From positions 65,532 through 129,531 of the forward strand of contig NZ_JACSQF010000008.1 of assembly GCF_014836755.1 (NCBI RefSeq): a stretch of 64,000 nucleotides of DNA. Direction: 5' to 3'. Shown in pieces: positions 51,903 through 61,561 of the stretch (the stretch's first letter is position 1; the number at the start of each line of letters is the position of its first letter). The translations under genes and the position numbers were made by a program. Source of the DNA: Oerskovia merdavium. GTDB taxonomy: Bacteria; Actinomycetota; Actinomycetes; Actinomycetales; Cellulomonadaceae. The notes under the pieces are model-generated. The model did not search any database. It was not told where the DNA came from and was given only the letters and a program-made list of their open reading frames with translations.

Positions 51903-52394
51903 GTGCTGAACGCCCCTCGTACCCCAGCCCGACGCCGGACGCTCGCCGGGATCCTGCTGCTCGCCACGGTCGCCGGCACCAGTGCGTGCACCCCGACCAT
52001 CGGAGTCCCGGTCGCCGACGACGCCGCGAACCCGAAGTGCGCCGAGGTCGTCCTCGCGGTCCCCGACATGCTGGGCGACCTGCCCAAGGTCAAGACCGAC
52101 AGCCAGGCCACGGCGGCCTGGGGGGCGTCGGGCGCCGCCGTGACGCTACGGTGCGGCGTCACGCCGCCCGAGCCCACCACGACGGGCTGCCAGGGGGTGC
52201 CCAGCGCTGCGGGCAGCGTCGACTGGATCGTCGCCGACGACGGCAAGGGCACGTGGACCTTCATCACGTACGGTCGCGACCCCGCGGTCGAGGTCCAGAT
52301 CCCGCCGTCGGTCAGCTCGGACCACTCGTCGTCGTTCGTCTCCGACCTCAACCGCGCGGTGTCCAAGGTCGAGCAGACGCGCTACTGCATGTGA
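51903..52394 (+). CDS. DUF3515 lipoprotein
   Basis: This 163-residue protein has a signal peptide ending AGTSAC (lipobox Cys about 29), then PKCAEVVLAVPDMLGDLPK, VTLRCGVTPPEPTTTGCQGV, DWIVADDGKGTWTFITYGRDPAVEVQIPP and RYCM, the Cys-rich DUF3515 layout found in actinobacteria next to ddl and thiL. Function unknown. TACCGT (51891-51896) is 6 nt before GTG 51903, which indicates a leaderless start; the divergent thiL promoter shares the same 53-bp gap. Confidence 0.88.
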   Translation: MLNAPRTPARRRTLAGILLLATVAGTSACTPTIGVPVADDAANPKCAEVVLAVPDMLGDLPKVKTDSQATAAWGASGAAVTLRCGVTPPEPTTTGCQGVPSAAGSVDWIVADDGKGTWTFITYGRDPAVEVQIPPSVSSDHSSSFVSDLNRAVSKVEQTRYCM

Positions 52395-52403
52395 TCTTCG
52401 TGA

Positions 52404-52463
52404 CCCGACCGACGCGAGGAGCGCGCCACCCGTACGGGTGGCGCGCTCCTCGCGTCGGTCGGG
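52404..52463. terminator. 60-bp perfect palindrome, bidirectional terminator
   Basis: Positions 52404-52433 are the exact reverse complement of 52434-52463, centred on CCGTACGG, with no mismatch. It lies 10 bp after the DUF3515 stop and 16 bp before the convergent ddl stop, so it can terminate both transcripts. Confidence 0.85.
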
Positions 52464-52478
52464 CGGCGCCCGGGTCGG

Positions 52479-53618
<1,140 letters not shown>

Positions 53619-53702
53619 CGCGGACGACCCTACCGGAACCATGCTTCCCCGAGAGAACAGGAACGTTCCCCGCTCGTGAAGGAGCGGTGATAGAACGGGG
53701 GC

Positions 53703-54875
53703 ATGAGCCACCCCCTGCTGACCGACGACCTGCTCGACCGCATCCGCTCGCGCGCCGCGGGCTACGACCGCGAGAACGCCTTCTTCACCGAGGACCTTGA
53801 GGAGCTGACCGCGGCCGGCTACCTCCAGGCCTTCGTCCCGGCCGCGATGGGCGGCCCGGGCCTCGGCCTGCGGGACGTGGCGCACGAGCAGATCCGCCTC
53901 GCGGGCGCGGCCCCCGCGACCGCCCTGGCCGTCAACATGCACCACGTGTGGACCGGCGTCGCGCGGTACCTGTACGAGCGCGGGGACCACTCGCTCGACT
54001 TCGTGCTCGAGGAGGCCGCGCGCGGCGAGGTCTTCGCGTTCGGGTACTCGGAGCCGGGCAACGACCTGGTCCTGTTCGGGTCCCGGACCCAGGCCCGTCC
54101 CGACGGCGAGGGCGGCTACTCGTTCCACGGCCGCAAGATCTTCACGTCGCTCTCGCCCGCGTGGACCCGGCTGGGAGTGCTCGGGATCGAGACGGCGGCC
54201 GAGGGCGGCCCGGAGCTCGACGGCGACCCTCGCCTCGTGCACGCGTTCGTGACGCGCGAGGGCGGCGGCGTCGACGTCCTGGACGACTGGGACACGGTCG
54301 GCATGCGCGCGAGCCAGAGCCGCACGACCCTGCTGGTCGGTGCGCACGCCCCGGCCGACCGGGTCGTCCGGCGCCTGGCTCCCGGCCCCTCGACGGACCC
54401 GCTCGTGCTCGCGATCTTCACGACGTTCGAGGTGCTCCTCGCGTCGGTCTACACGGGGATCGGCAAGCGAGCCCTCGAGCTCGCGGTCGAGAACGCGCAC
54501 CGGCGCACCTCGATGAAGAACGGCGGCAAGCCGCTGTCGCAGGACCCGGACATCCGCTGGCGCGTCGCGGACGCGGGCATCGCGATGGACGGGATCTACC
54601 CGCAGATCGACCAGGTCGCGGGCGAGATCGACGCGCTGGTGGACCGCGGCGCCGGGTGGTTCACGGCCGTCGCGGGGCTCAAGGTGCGCGCCACCGAGAC
54701 GGCGCGCGTCGTGGTCGACCAGGCGATCCGCGTGTCCGGCGGGTCCTCGTACTTCGCGTCCTCCGAGCTCGGGCGACTCTACCGGGACGTGCTCGCGGGG
54801 ATCTTCCACCCCTCCGACGACGAGTCCGCGCACTCGACGTTCGCGAGCGCGCTGCTCGGACCGGTCGAGGACTAG
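53703..54875 (+). CDS. acyl-CoA dehydrogenase family protein
   Basis: This 390-residue flavoprotein has an alpha-helical N-domain (LEELTAAGYLQAFVPAAMGGPGLGLRDVAHEQIRLAGAAPATALAVNMHH), a beta middle domain with EVFAFGYSEPGND and FHGRKIFTSLSPAWTRLGV, and a helical C-domain with VDQAIRVSGGSSYFASSELGRLYRDVLAGIFHPSDDESAHS. It lacks the usual catalytic Glu in the RIY..GT context, so it may belong to the DszC/HsaA-like flavin monooxygenase branch rather than true dehydrogenases. The substrate is unknown. TAGAAC is 6 nt before ATG 53703. Confidence 0.82.
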   Translation: MSHPLLTDDLLDRIRSRAAGYDRENAFFTEDLEELTAAGYLQAFVPAAMGGPGLGLRDVAHEQIRLAGAAPATALAVNMHHVWTGVARYLYERGDHSLDFVLEEAARGEVFAFGYSEPGNDLVLFGSRTQARPDGEGGYSFHGRKIFTSLSPAWTRLGVLGIETAAEGGPELDGDPRLVHAFVTREGGGVDVLDDWDTVGMRASQSRTTLLVGAHAPADRVVRRLAPGPSTDPLVLAIFTTFEVLLASVYTGIGKRALELAVENAHRRTSMKNGGKPLSQDPDIRWRVADAGIAMDGIYPQIDQVAGEIDALVDRGAGWFTAVAGLKVRATETARVVVDQAIRVSGGSSYFASSELGRLYRDVLAGIFHPSDDESAHSTFASALLGPVED

Positions 54876-54882
54876 CGCTGGG

Positions 54883-54970
54883 CGGGGCGGGGCGGCGTCG
54901 AGTGTGCCGTTCGGGTCGTCCGGCCGCGGCCGACGACGACCAGAGCTGCACGCTCGACGCACCCGCCCCG
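54883..54970 (+). terminator. large nested hairpin between acyl-CoA dehydrogenase and PLP enzyme genes
   Basis: CGGGGCGG pairs with CCGCCCCG on the outside; GCGTCGAGTGTGC pairs with GCACGCTCGACGC inside it with one mismatch; GGTCGTC pairs with GACGACC in the centre. The structure begins 7 bp after the stop codon, so termination is the simplest role. Confidence 0.55.
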
Positions 54971-55028
54971 TCTCCACCTGCCGGTTGCCCGCGGCACCCG
55001 CTCCGCGTCGAGGCGTAATCTCACCTCC

Positions 55029-56207
55029 ATGACGACCGAGCCGACCGGGCCGACCGCGCCCACCGTCCACAGCTCCCCCCTGTCCCCCGCCACGATCGCG
55101 GTCGCGGCCGGGCGCCCGCCGCGCGAGCAGGGCGGGCCCGTGAACCCGCCCGTCGTCCTGTCCTCGACCTACGTGTCGCGCGGCGTGCAGCAGCCGGGCG
55201 AGCTCCTGTACACGCGCATGGACACCGAGACCTGGCACCCGTTCGAGGAGGCCCTGGCCACGCTCGAGGGCGCCTCGGAGCCGGGCATCGTCTTCAGCAG
55301 CGGGATGGCGGCGATCGCGGCGGTCTTCTCGTTCGTCCCGGCGGGCGGCAAGGTCGTCGTGCCCCGGCACGCCTACCAGGTGACGCTTGGCTTCGCGGAC
55401 GACCTCGCGGCCCGCCACGGGGTCGAGGTCGTCCGCGTCGACGTCGCCGACACCGACCAGGTGCTCGGGGCGATCGACGGGGCGGACCTGCTCCTGGTCG
55501 AGTCGCCGACCAACCCCATGCTCGAGGTCGCGGACCTGCCCGTGCTCCTTGCCGCGGCACGCGAGCGTGGAGTCCTCACCGCGGTCGACAACACGTTCGC
55601 GACCCCGCTGGGCCAGCAGCCCCTCGCCCAGGGCGCGGACGTCGTCGTGCACTCGGTCACGAAGTACCTCGCGGGACACTCCGACGTCGTGCTCGGGGCC
55701 GTCGTGACGAGCGACCCGGACCTGGCCGCGAAGGTCCGTGCGTACCGGACCCTGCACGGCGCGATCGCCGGTCCGTGGGAGGTGTGGCTCGCGCTGCGCG
55801 GGCTGCGCACGCTCGCGCTGCGCGTCGAGCGGTCCCAGGCCAACGCCGCGGAGATCGCCCGGCGCCTGGCCGAGCACCCGCTCGTCGAGGAGGTCCGCCA
55901 CCCGAGCCTGCCGACCGACCCGGGCCACGAGCGTGCGGCCCGCACCATGACGGGCTTCGGGGCGATCATCGGGCTGCGCCCCCGCGGCGGTCGCGAGGCC
56001 GCGGACGCGGTCGTCGAGGCCGTCGAGCTGTGGGTACCCGCGACGAGCCTGGGAGGGGTCGAGTCGAGCCTCGAGCGGCGGCGACGGTTCGCGACCGAGT
56101 CGCTCACGGTCCCCGAGGACCTGCTGCGCATGAGCGTCGGCATCGAGGACGTCGAGGACCTGTGGGCGGACCTCGACCGTGCGCTGCGGTCTGCTGCGGG
56201 CAGCTAG
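55029..56207 (+). CDS. PLP-dependent trans-sulfuration enzyme (cystathionine gamma-synthase/lyase family)
   Basis: This 392-residue protein is a Cys/Met metabolism PLP enzyme. It has YTRMDTETWHPFEEALATLEG, SSGMAAIAAVFSFVPAGGKVVVPR, LVESPTNPMLEVADLP, the PLP lysine in DVVVHSVTKYLAGHSDVVLGAVV (about residue 210) and VPATSLGGVESSLERRRRF. It could be a cystathionine gamma-synthase, gamma-lyase or methionine gamma-lyase; residues alone do not decide. TAATCT (55016-55021) is 7 nt before the ATG, the clearest leaderless promoter in the window. Confidence 0.88.
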   Translation: MTTEPTGPTAPTVHSSPLSPATIAVAAGRPPREQGGPVNPPVVLSSTYVSRGVQQPGELLYTRMDTETWHPFEEALATLEGASEPGIVFSSGMAAIAAVFSFVPAGGKVVVPRHAYQVTLGFADDLAARHGVEVVRVDVADTDQVLGAIDGADLLLVESPTNPMLEVADLPVLLAAARERGVLTAVDNTFATPLGQQPLAQGADVVVHSVTKYLAGHSDVVLGAVVTSDPDLAAKVRAYRTLHGAIAGPWEVWLALRGLRTLALRVERSQANAAEIARRLAEHPLVEEVRHPSLPTDPGHERAARTMTGFGAIIGLRPRGGREAADAVVEAVELWVPATSLGGVESSLERRRRFATESLTVPEDLLRMSVGIEDVEDLWADLDRALRSAAGS

Positions 56208-56554
56208 CGCGCGGCGGCAGTCCCGTCGGTGGCCCGCGGCTCGTACGCCTCAGCACTGAAGACGACCACGCCCGACTCGAGGTCGACGTCGATCGGGGGC
56301 GCGGTGGACGGCGCCTGCGCGATGTCGAGCCGCTGTCGCTCCTTCTCCTCGGTGAGATGCACCCTGCTCGGCTGGAAGATGTCGACCAGGGCGCCGAACG
56401 CCCCGGAACCGACGCTCTCCCCCGAGCCGGTGAGCTCGCCGCGCTCCCGCTCTCTGGCCCGCCCGCTCACCATGCGCTCGATCGCGACCACCGCGACGAC
56501 CACGAGCACGACGACGAGGAAGAGAGGCGCGCCCACGCTGCTGAACCACGGCAT
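56204..56554 (-). CDS. DUF6191-like membrane protein
   Basis: This 116-residue protein has a hydrophobic segment at 8-27 (GAPLFLVVVLVVVAVVAIERMV), a charged linker and a GALVDIFQPSRVHLTEEKERQRL motif that resembles the DUF6191 family, then IDVDLESGVVVF. TACGGT (56561-56566, minus strand) 6 nt before the ATG suggests a leaderless transcript. It is convergent with the PLP enzyme gene, overlapping its end by 4 bp. Confidence 0.65.
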   Translation of the reverse strand: MPWFSSVGAPLFLVVVLVVVAVVAIERMVSGRARERERGELTGSGESVGSGAFGALVDIFQPSRVHLTEEKERQRLDIAQAPSTAPPIDVDLESGVVVFSAEAYEPRATDGTAAAR

Positions 56555-56785
56555 GGGGCAACCGTAGGGCGGACGGGTGCCGCTGTCATCCCTCGCGGCG
56601 CAGCTGGTCCGGATCGCCCGCCGCGACGACCCGGGCATCGTCGTCGGCGCGAGGCGAGCAGGTCGCGTCTCGCGAGGCGCGTTCCCCGATCGAGACCTTC
56701 CCTCCATGCGGCCGTGTCCTGCCCCACCTAGGCTTGAGGCGACCGAGAGCCGCTCCCGGTCGCACGCGCCGAGCAGGAGGCAGAC

Positions 56786-57499
56786 ATGGACCGCGCCACC
56801 CGGACGGCCACCCGAACGCCCCGGCGCCGGCAGCGACGACCGGCCGTCTCCGCCGTGTGCGTCGGCGTGCTCCTCGCGCTGACGGCCTGCTCAGGCGCGA
56901 ACGGCGGCTACGACGCGACGCCCGACGAGTCCCCGTCGCCCACGGCGACACCGGCGCCCAGCCCCTCGCCGTCGGGTGACGCCACCGACTCCCCGACGGG
57001 AGCCACAGGATCGACCGGAACCGAGGGGGACGGGTCGACCGCTGCTCCCGCGTTCCCCGCGAACACCGACCCGGACGTCGCCGAGCCCTCGGCCGGCGCC
57101 GCTCTGACCGTGACCGACCTGCGGGTCGGGCGCCACGACGGGTTCGACCGCGTCGTCTACGAGCTGGGAGGCACGGGGACGCCCGGCTGGCGCGTCGAGT
57201 ACGTCCCGGAGGCGATCGACGACGGCAGCGGGAACGTCTTCGAGATCGCCGGCGACGGCACGCTGCAGGTCATGATCTCGGGCTCGGGCTACCCCACGGA
57301 CACGGGCGTCCCCGAGTACTCGGGCCCCAACCCCCTGCGTGTCGCGGAGACCGACGAGGTCGAGGAGGTCGCGCTCCGCGGCGTGTTCGAGGGGTACACG
57401 CAGTCGTTCATCGGGACCGACGACTCCGACAACCCGTTCCGCGTCTACGCCCTCACGAACCCGACGCGCGTCGTCGTCGAGGTGCGCGACGACGACTGA
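56786..57499 (+). CDS. lipoprotein with AMIN-like domain
   Basis: This 237-residue protein has a signal ending LALTAC (lipobox Cys about 35), a low-complexity Ser/Thr/Pro/Gly-rich linker (about 40-100), then an AMIN-like beta domain: LTVTDLRVGRHDGFDRVVYELGG, WRVEYVPEAID, LQVMISGSGYPTD, VALRGVFEGYTQSFIGTDD and NPTRVVVEVRDD. Such domains bind peptidoglycan or other envelope partners in actinobacteria. AGGAGG precedes the ATG. It is adjacent to the convergent gpsA gene. Confidence 0.82.
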   Translation: MDRATRTATRTPRRRQRRPAVSAVCVGVLLALTACSGANGGYDATPDESPSPTATPAPSPSPSGDATDSPTGATGSTGTEGDGSTAAPAFPANTDPDVAEPSAGAALTVTDLRVGRHDGFDRVVYELGGTGTPGWRVEYVPEAIDDGSGNVFEIAGDGTLQVMISGSGYPTDTGVPEYSGPNPLRVAETDEVEEVALRGVFEGYTQSFIGTDDSDNPFRVYALTNPTRVVVEVRDDD

Positions 57500-57567
57500 C
57501 CGGCCCTGAGCGCACCCGTCCGGCCAGGCGCTCCGTGGGGACCGGGCCGGCCGCGCGGGGCGCAGGG

Positions 57568-58605
57568 TCAGCGTCCCGACGTCACGCCCTCGGACTTCTG
57601 GGGACGCGCGAGCAGCCCACGGGCCATGTCGTCGACCGGCATGCCCTCGTGCAGGACGGCCACGACGCCGGCCGTGATGGGCATGTCGACGCCCACCTTC
57701 TGCGCGAGCTCGAGGACGGAGCGGCAGGACTTGACGCCCTCGGCCGTCCCGCCCGTCGCCGCGACGGCCTCGTCGAGGCTCATGCCCTGCCCGATGTGCT
57801 TGCCGAGCGTGTGGTTGCGCGACAGGGGGGACGTGCAGGTCGCGACCAGGTCCCCCATGCCCGCGAGGCCCGAGAATGTCTCGGCGTCCGCACCGAGCGC
57901 GAGCCCGAGGCGCGTGATCTCGACGAGTCCGCGCGTGATGACGGTCGCGGTCGTGTTGTACCCGAACCCGCGGCCCTGGGCGATGCCCACGGCGAGTGCG
58001 ATGACGTTCTTCACGGCGCCGCACAGCTCGACGCCCACGACGTCCGAGTTGGTGTACGGCCGGAAGTAGGACGACGAGCAGGCCGCGGCGACGAAGCGGG
58101 CGGTCTCCGGGTCGGTCGCGGAGACCACGGTCGCGGTGGGCTGGTGCTCGGCGATCTCGCGGGCCAGGTTGGGGCCCGAGACCACGGCGACCTTGTCCAG
58201 CGGGAGGCCCCACACCTCGGCGACGACCTCGCTCATGCGGCGGTCGGTGCTGAGCTCGACGCCCTTCATGAGGGAGACCGCGACTGCCCCCTCGGCGAGG
58301 TGCTCGCGCAACGGGGCGAGCGTCGCGCGTGCGCTCTGCGAGGGGATCGCCACCACGACGAGCTGGGCACCGGCGAGCGCCGCGGCCGCGTCGGTCGTCG
58401 CGGTGAGCCTCGCGGGCAGCTCGATGCCGGGCAGGTAGGGCGAGTTGTGGCGCGTGGCGTTGATGTCCGCCGCGACGTCGGCGTTGCGGCCCCACAGCCT
58501 GACCTCGCAGCCCGCGTCGGCGAGCACGGCCGCGAACGTGGTGCCCCAGGCTCCCGAGCCGAGCACGGCTGCCGTGACGGGTGACGGGCTGGTCGCGGTG
58601 CTCAC
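57568..58605 (-). CDS. gpsA: glycerol-3-phosphate dehydrogenase [NAD(P)+]
   Basis: This 345-residue enzyme supplies sn-glycerol 3-phosphate for lipids. It has the NAD(P) motif VLGSGAWGTTFAAVLADAGCEVRLWGRN, SLMKGVELST, VVSGPNLAREIA, GVELCGAVKNVIALAVGIAQGRGFG (catalytic Lys), and GLAGMGDLVATCTSPLSRNHTLGK. The GTG overlaps the plsC stop (GTGA), so the two are translationally coupled and form a glycerolipid pair with the acyltransferase upstream. Confidence 0.96.
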   Translation of the reverse strand: MSTATSPSPVTAAVLGSGAWGTTFAAVLADAGCEVRLWGRNADVAADINATRHNSPYLPGIELPARLTATTDAAAALAGAQLVVVAIPSQSARATLAPLREHLAEGAVAVSLMKGVELSTDRRMSEVVAEVWGLPLDKVAVVSGPNLAREIAEHQPTATVVSATDPETARFVAAACSSSYFRPYTNSDVVGVELCGAVKNVIALAVGIAQGRGFGYNTTATVITRGLVEITRLGLALGADAETFSGLAGMGDLVATCTSPLSRNHTLGKHIGQGMSLDEAVAATGGTAEGVKSCRSVLELAQKVGVDMPITAGVVAVLHEGMPVDDMARGLLARPQKSEGVTSGR

Positions 58606-59336
58606 TTGCGCTCCTCCGAGCCGGGGTTCTTGCGGACGTCGAACCGCTCGGCCGGGGCCTTCTCGCCGCGGATCTCCTCGAGCAGCCCGGTGATGGCGTC
58701 CATGATGCGGTTGGTGGCCTCGCGCAGGGTCACGGAGTCGATGGGACGCTCGTAGAGGTCCGACAGGTCCACGGGCGGGCCCGCGTGCACGGCCACGTTC
58801 TTGGGCGGGATCGGCCGGAACCGCTTGCTGTAGCGAGGCAGGATGTCCTGCATGCCCCACTGCGCGATGGGCACCACGGGCATGCGGCTCGCGAGGGCGA
58901 GGCGCGCGGCACCGGTCTTGCCGACCATGGGCCACAGGTCCGGGTCACGGGTCAGGGTGCCCTCGGGGAACACCGCGACGCACTCGCCCAGCGCGAGCTG
59001 GTCGACCGCCGCGCTCACCGAGGACGCGGCCCCCGCGGTGTTGCGCTGCACGGGGATCATCCCGGTCCGGTCCAGGAGCAGACGCAGGCCGGGGATCTTC
59101 CAGAGCGACGCCTTGGCGAGGATCTTGGGCGCCCGACCGTGGTCATAAAGGAAGTGGGCGAACGTCAGCGGGTCGATGTTCGACATGTGGTTGCCCGCGG
59201 CGATGAAGCCCCCCGTGGCGGGGATGTTCTCCGCACCCTGCCAGTCGCGGCGGGTGATCGCGAACATCAGGGGACGCACGATGAGCGCGACGAGTCGGTA
59301 CGCGCGGCTGTCTGGATGAGCTTTCGGCACGGTCAC
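58602..59336 (-). CDS. plsC: 1-acylglycerol-3-phosphate acyltransferase
   Basis: This 244-residue membrane-associated acyltransferase converts lysophosphatidate to phosphatidate. The catalytic NHMSNID (HX4D) and substrate motif VFPEGTLTRDPDLWPMVGKTGAARLAL are present, and PVVPIAQWG fits the family. A short basic N-terminus precedes helix YRLVALIVRPLMFAI. Start GTG 59336 or the in-frame GTG two codons later; a TAGGCT box lies just upstream. It is co-transcribed with gpsA. Confidence 0.92.
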   Translation of the reverse strand: MTVPKAHPDSRAYRLVALIVRPLMFAITRRDWQGAENIPATGGFIAAGNHMSNIDPLTFAHFLYDHGRAPKILAKASLWKIPGLRLLLDRTGMIPVQRNTAGAASSVSAAVDQLALGECVAVFPEGTLTRDPDLWPMVGKTGAARLALASRMPVVPIAQWGMQDILPRYSKRFRPIPPKNVAVHAGPPVDLSDLYERPIDSVTLREATNRIMDAITGLLEEIRGEKAPAERFDVRKNPGSEERK

Positions 59337-59384
59337 CGAGCCTACCGGGCCGCGTGCCGTCGTCGGGCCCGACGGCGCCGCTCG

Positions 59385-59409
59385 CCCGGGGTGAGACCCT
59401 CACCCGGGG
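59385..59409 (-). terminator. hairpin after the response-regulator gene
   Basis: GGGTGAG and CTCACCC pair around a 3-nt loop, flanked by CCC/GGG, about 12 bp beyond the stop codon on the minus strand. Confidence 0.45.
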
Positions 59410-59421
59410 CGGGGCGCACCC

Positions 59422-60027
59422 TCAGATCCAGCCGTGCCGGCGCGCGAGGTGGACGGCCTCGTGGCGGTTCGTCGCGCCCAGCTTGGCCGCGGCCGACGAG
59501 AGGTAGTTGCGCACCGTGCCCGGCGCGAGCGAGGCGCGCGTGGCGATCTCCTCGACGGGCGCTCCCCCGGCGGCCAGCTCGAGCACGTCGGCCTCACGGG
59601 GCGTCAGGGGGCTCGCGCCGGCCGCGATGGCCTCGGCGGCCAGCTCGGGGTCCACGTAGCGTCCGCCGCCGTGGACCTGACGCACCACGTCCGCCAGGAC
59701 GCGCGACGAGACGGTCTTGGGCAGGAACGCGCGCACCCCGGCCTCGAGCGCGCGCTTGAGGTACCCGGGGCGCCCGTGGCTCGTGACCATGACGACGCCG
59801 CACGCCGGCACCTCGGACGCCAGGGCCTGCGAGACCTCGATCCCGTCGAGGCCGGGCATCTGGAGGTCGAGCACCGCGACGTCCGGCAGGTGCTTGCGCG
59901 CTGCCGCGAGCGCCTCGGTCCCGGACGCGGCCTGGACGACGACCTCGAGGTCGTCCTCGAGCGAGAACAGGGTGGCCAGGGCGTCGCGGATGAGGTTCTC
60001 GTCGTCGGCGAGCAGGATGCGGATCAC
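59422..60027 (-). CDS. LuxR/NarL-family response regulator
   Basis: This 201-residue protein has a receiver domain (ILLADDENLIRDALATLFSLE, phospho-Asp in VAVLDLQMPGLDGIEV, and MVTSHGRP, FLPKTVS as the conserved Thr/Lys stretches) and a C-terminal LuxR helix-turn-helix (LTPREADVLELAAGGAPVEEIATRASLAPGTVRNYLSSAAAKLG). It is translated right after its kinase (ATGA overlap). Its targets may include the ABC-2 exporter upstream of the kinase, a common arrangement. Confidence 0.93.
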   Translation of the reverse strand: MIRILLADDENLIRDALATLFSLEDDLEVVVQAASGTEALAAARKHLPDVAVLDLQMPGLDGIEVSQALASEVPACGVVMVTSHGRPGYLKRALEAGVRAFLPKTVSSRVLADVVRQVHGGGRYVDPELAAEAIAAGASPLTPREADVLELAAGGAPVEEIATRASLAPGTVRNYLSSAAAKLGATNRHEAVHLARRHGWI

Positions 60028-61364
60028 GCGGTGGGGCCTTCCTGGGCGGGGCGAGGGGCGCCGGTGCCGCGGCCCCGGGGGACGAGCGGCATGCGCGAGA
60101 CGAGGCTACCGACCGCCGGGAGCGGGACGCTGGCCGTGAGACGGAACGTGGGGGGCTCGAGGTGGGTCTCGAGCCGGCCCCCGGCACCGGCGAGCCGCTC
60201 ACCGAGCCCGATCAGCCCGGACCCGCTGGGGCTGCCCGGGCTCGTCGTGGTGCGGTCCAGGTCGGGGACGCCGTCGTTGGTCACGGTCAGGACCGCCTCG
60301 CCCCGCTCGACGCCCAGGGTGATCTCGCAGCGCGTCGCGTGGGCGTGGCGGACCACGTTGGTCACGGCCTCGCGCACGACCCAGGCGAGCGCCTCCTGCG
60401 TGGCCTCGGGCAAGGAGTCCTCGTTGCCGTCGCCGGACGACTCGATCGTGGTCTCGATGTCGGCCGACCGCAGGACCGAGCGTGCGCCGCTGAGCTCCGC
60501 GGCCAGGTCCGCGGCCCGGTAGCCCGCGACGACGGCCCGGACCTCGCGCAGCGAGTCCTGAGCGATCTGGCGCACCTCGAGCATCTGCTCGGCCGCGCCG
60601 GGGCGTCCGCGCGAGGCGAGCTCCGCGGCGAGCTCGCTCTTGACGGCCACGACCGAGAGCGTGCGGCCGAACACGTCGTGCAGGTCGCGCGAGAAGCGCA
60701 GCCTTTCCTCCGCGACCGCCAGGCGCGCGTGCAGGACGCGGTTGCGCTCCTGCTCCCACACGATCCCGAGCATCCACACCGACACGCGGTAGGACGCGAA
60801 GATGCCGACGCACATGAGGACGACGCCGATGCCCTGGCCCACCGCGATGCCCGCCGCCGTCTCGTCGCGGACCGGGGCGACGAACCACGAGACGAGCCCC
60901 GAGACCGCCGCGACGCCCACGGCCCCGAGCGCCAGCCACCGGAAGGTCAGGAGCGGCGCGCAGGCCGCGACCGAGAACGCGGTCGCCGCGGTCACGACCA
61001 GGACCGGGGTGTTGCCCTGGAACATCGATCCCTCGCCGGTCGGGTAGGCCGCGAGGCCGACCACGCACGTCGCGAGCGCGAGCCCCCACATGGTGCCCGG
61101 CGCCCACCGGGGCGGGGGCGGCCCGCCGAGGAACCGGGTGATCCCGTACCGGATGACGACGATGCAGGACGCCGTGTGCGCGAGGCACAGGCCGATCAGC
61201 GGGGCGAGCAGCACCGGGTGCCCGGTGGGCACCTCGCCCACGATCCACAGCACCACGAAGAGCTCGAACGTCGCGACGACGTACAGCGACCAGCGCGTGT
61301 AGGTGTCGAACCGTTCGGGGTTGCTGCGACGCGACCACGCGCCGACGAGGGGGTTCCAGCTCAC
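60024..61364 (-). CDS. DesK-like sensor histidine kinase
   Basis: This 446-residue kinase has six membrane helices in about 25-200, no obvious periplasmic sensor, then RLRFSRDLHDVFGRTLSVVAVKSELA (phospho-His in the DLHD motif), DSLREVRAVVAGYR and an ATP-binding part: VVREAVTNVVRHAHATRCEI, LTVTNDG and GSGLIGLGERLAGAGG. Such kinases detect membrane state or a ligand through their helices. GTG 61364 follows GAAAGG. The kinase is 197 bp downstream of an ABC-2 exporter on the same strand, with a repeat element in between. Confidence 0.92.
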   Translation of the reverse strand: MSWNPLVGAWSRRSNPERFDTYTRWSLYVVATFELFVVLWIVGEVPTGHPVLLAPLIGLCLAHTASCIVVIRYGITRFLGGPPPPRWAPGTMWGLALATCVVGLAAYPTGEGSMFQGNTPVLVVTAATAFSVAACAPLLTFRWLALGAVGVAAVSGLVSWFVAPVRDETAAGIAVGQGIGVVLMCVGIFASYRVSVWMLGIVWEQERNRVLHARLAVAEERLRFSRDLHDVFGRTLSVVAVKSELAAELASRGRPGAAEQMLEVRQIAQDSLREVRAVVAGYRAADLAAELSGARSVLRSADIETTIESSGDGNEDSLPEATQEALAWVVREAVTNVVRHAHATRCEITLGVERGEAVLTVTNDGVPDLDRTTTSPGSPSGSGLIGLGERLAGAGGRLETHLEPPTFRLTASVPLPAVGSLVSRMPLVPRGRGTGAPRPAQEGPTA

Positions 61365-61440
61365 GGGGGTCAGCCTTTCACGTGGGATCGTCGGCGGGGC
61401 GCCGGGTTGGCTCCCGTGTGGTCCGGGTGCTCTGGGTGCC

Positions 61441-61518
61441 GAGCACGAGGTTGCGGTCGCTCTCAGCGGGAGAGCGACCGCAACCTCGTGCTCGACCGAC
61501 CGCAACCTCGTGCTCGAC
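61441..61518. repeat. REP-like element: one inverted plus two tandem 22-bp copies
   Basis: Positions 61441-61464 and 61470-61493 are perfect 24-bp inverted arms with a 5-nt loop. The 22-bp core CGACCGCAACCTCGTGCTCG(AC) is then repeated directly at 61475-61496 and 61497-61518 without a gap. Such modules resemble small interspersed palindromic elements and stand in a noncoding gap. Confidence 0.7.
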
Positions 61519-61561
61519 GCCGCCCGGTCCCCGCGTCACCACGGGCGACGTCGTGACCGCC

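Noticed and set aside
61441..61518. CRISPR array
   Set aside because: The direct copies abut without spacers, there are only two of them, and no cas gene is present.
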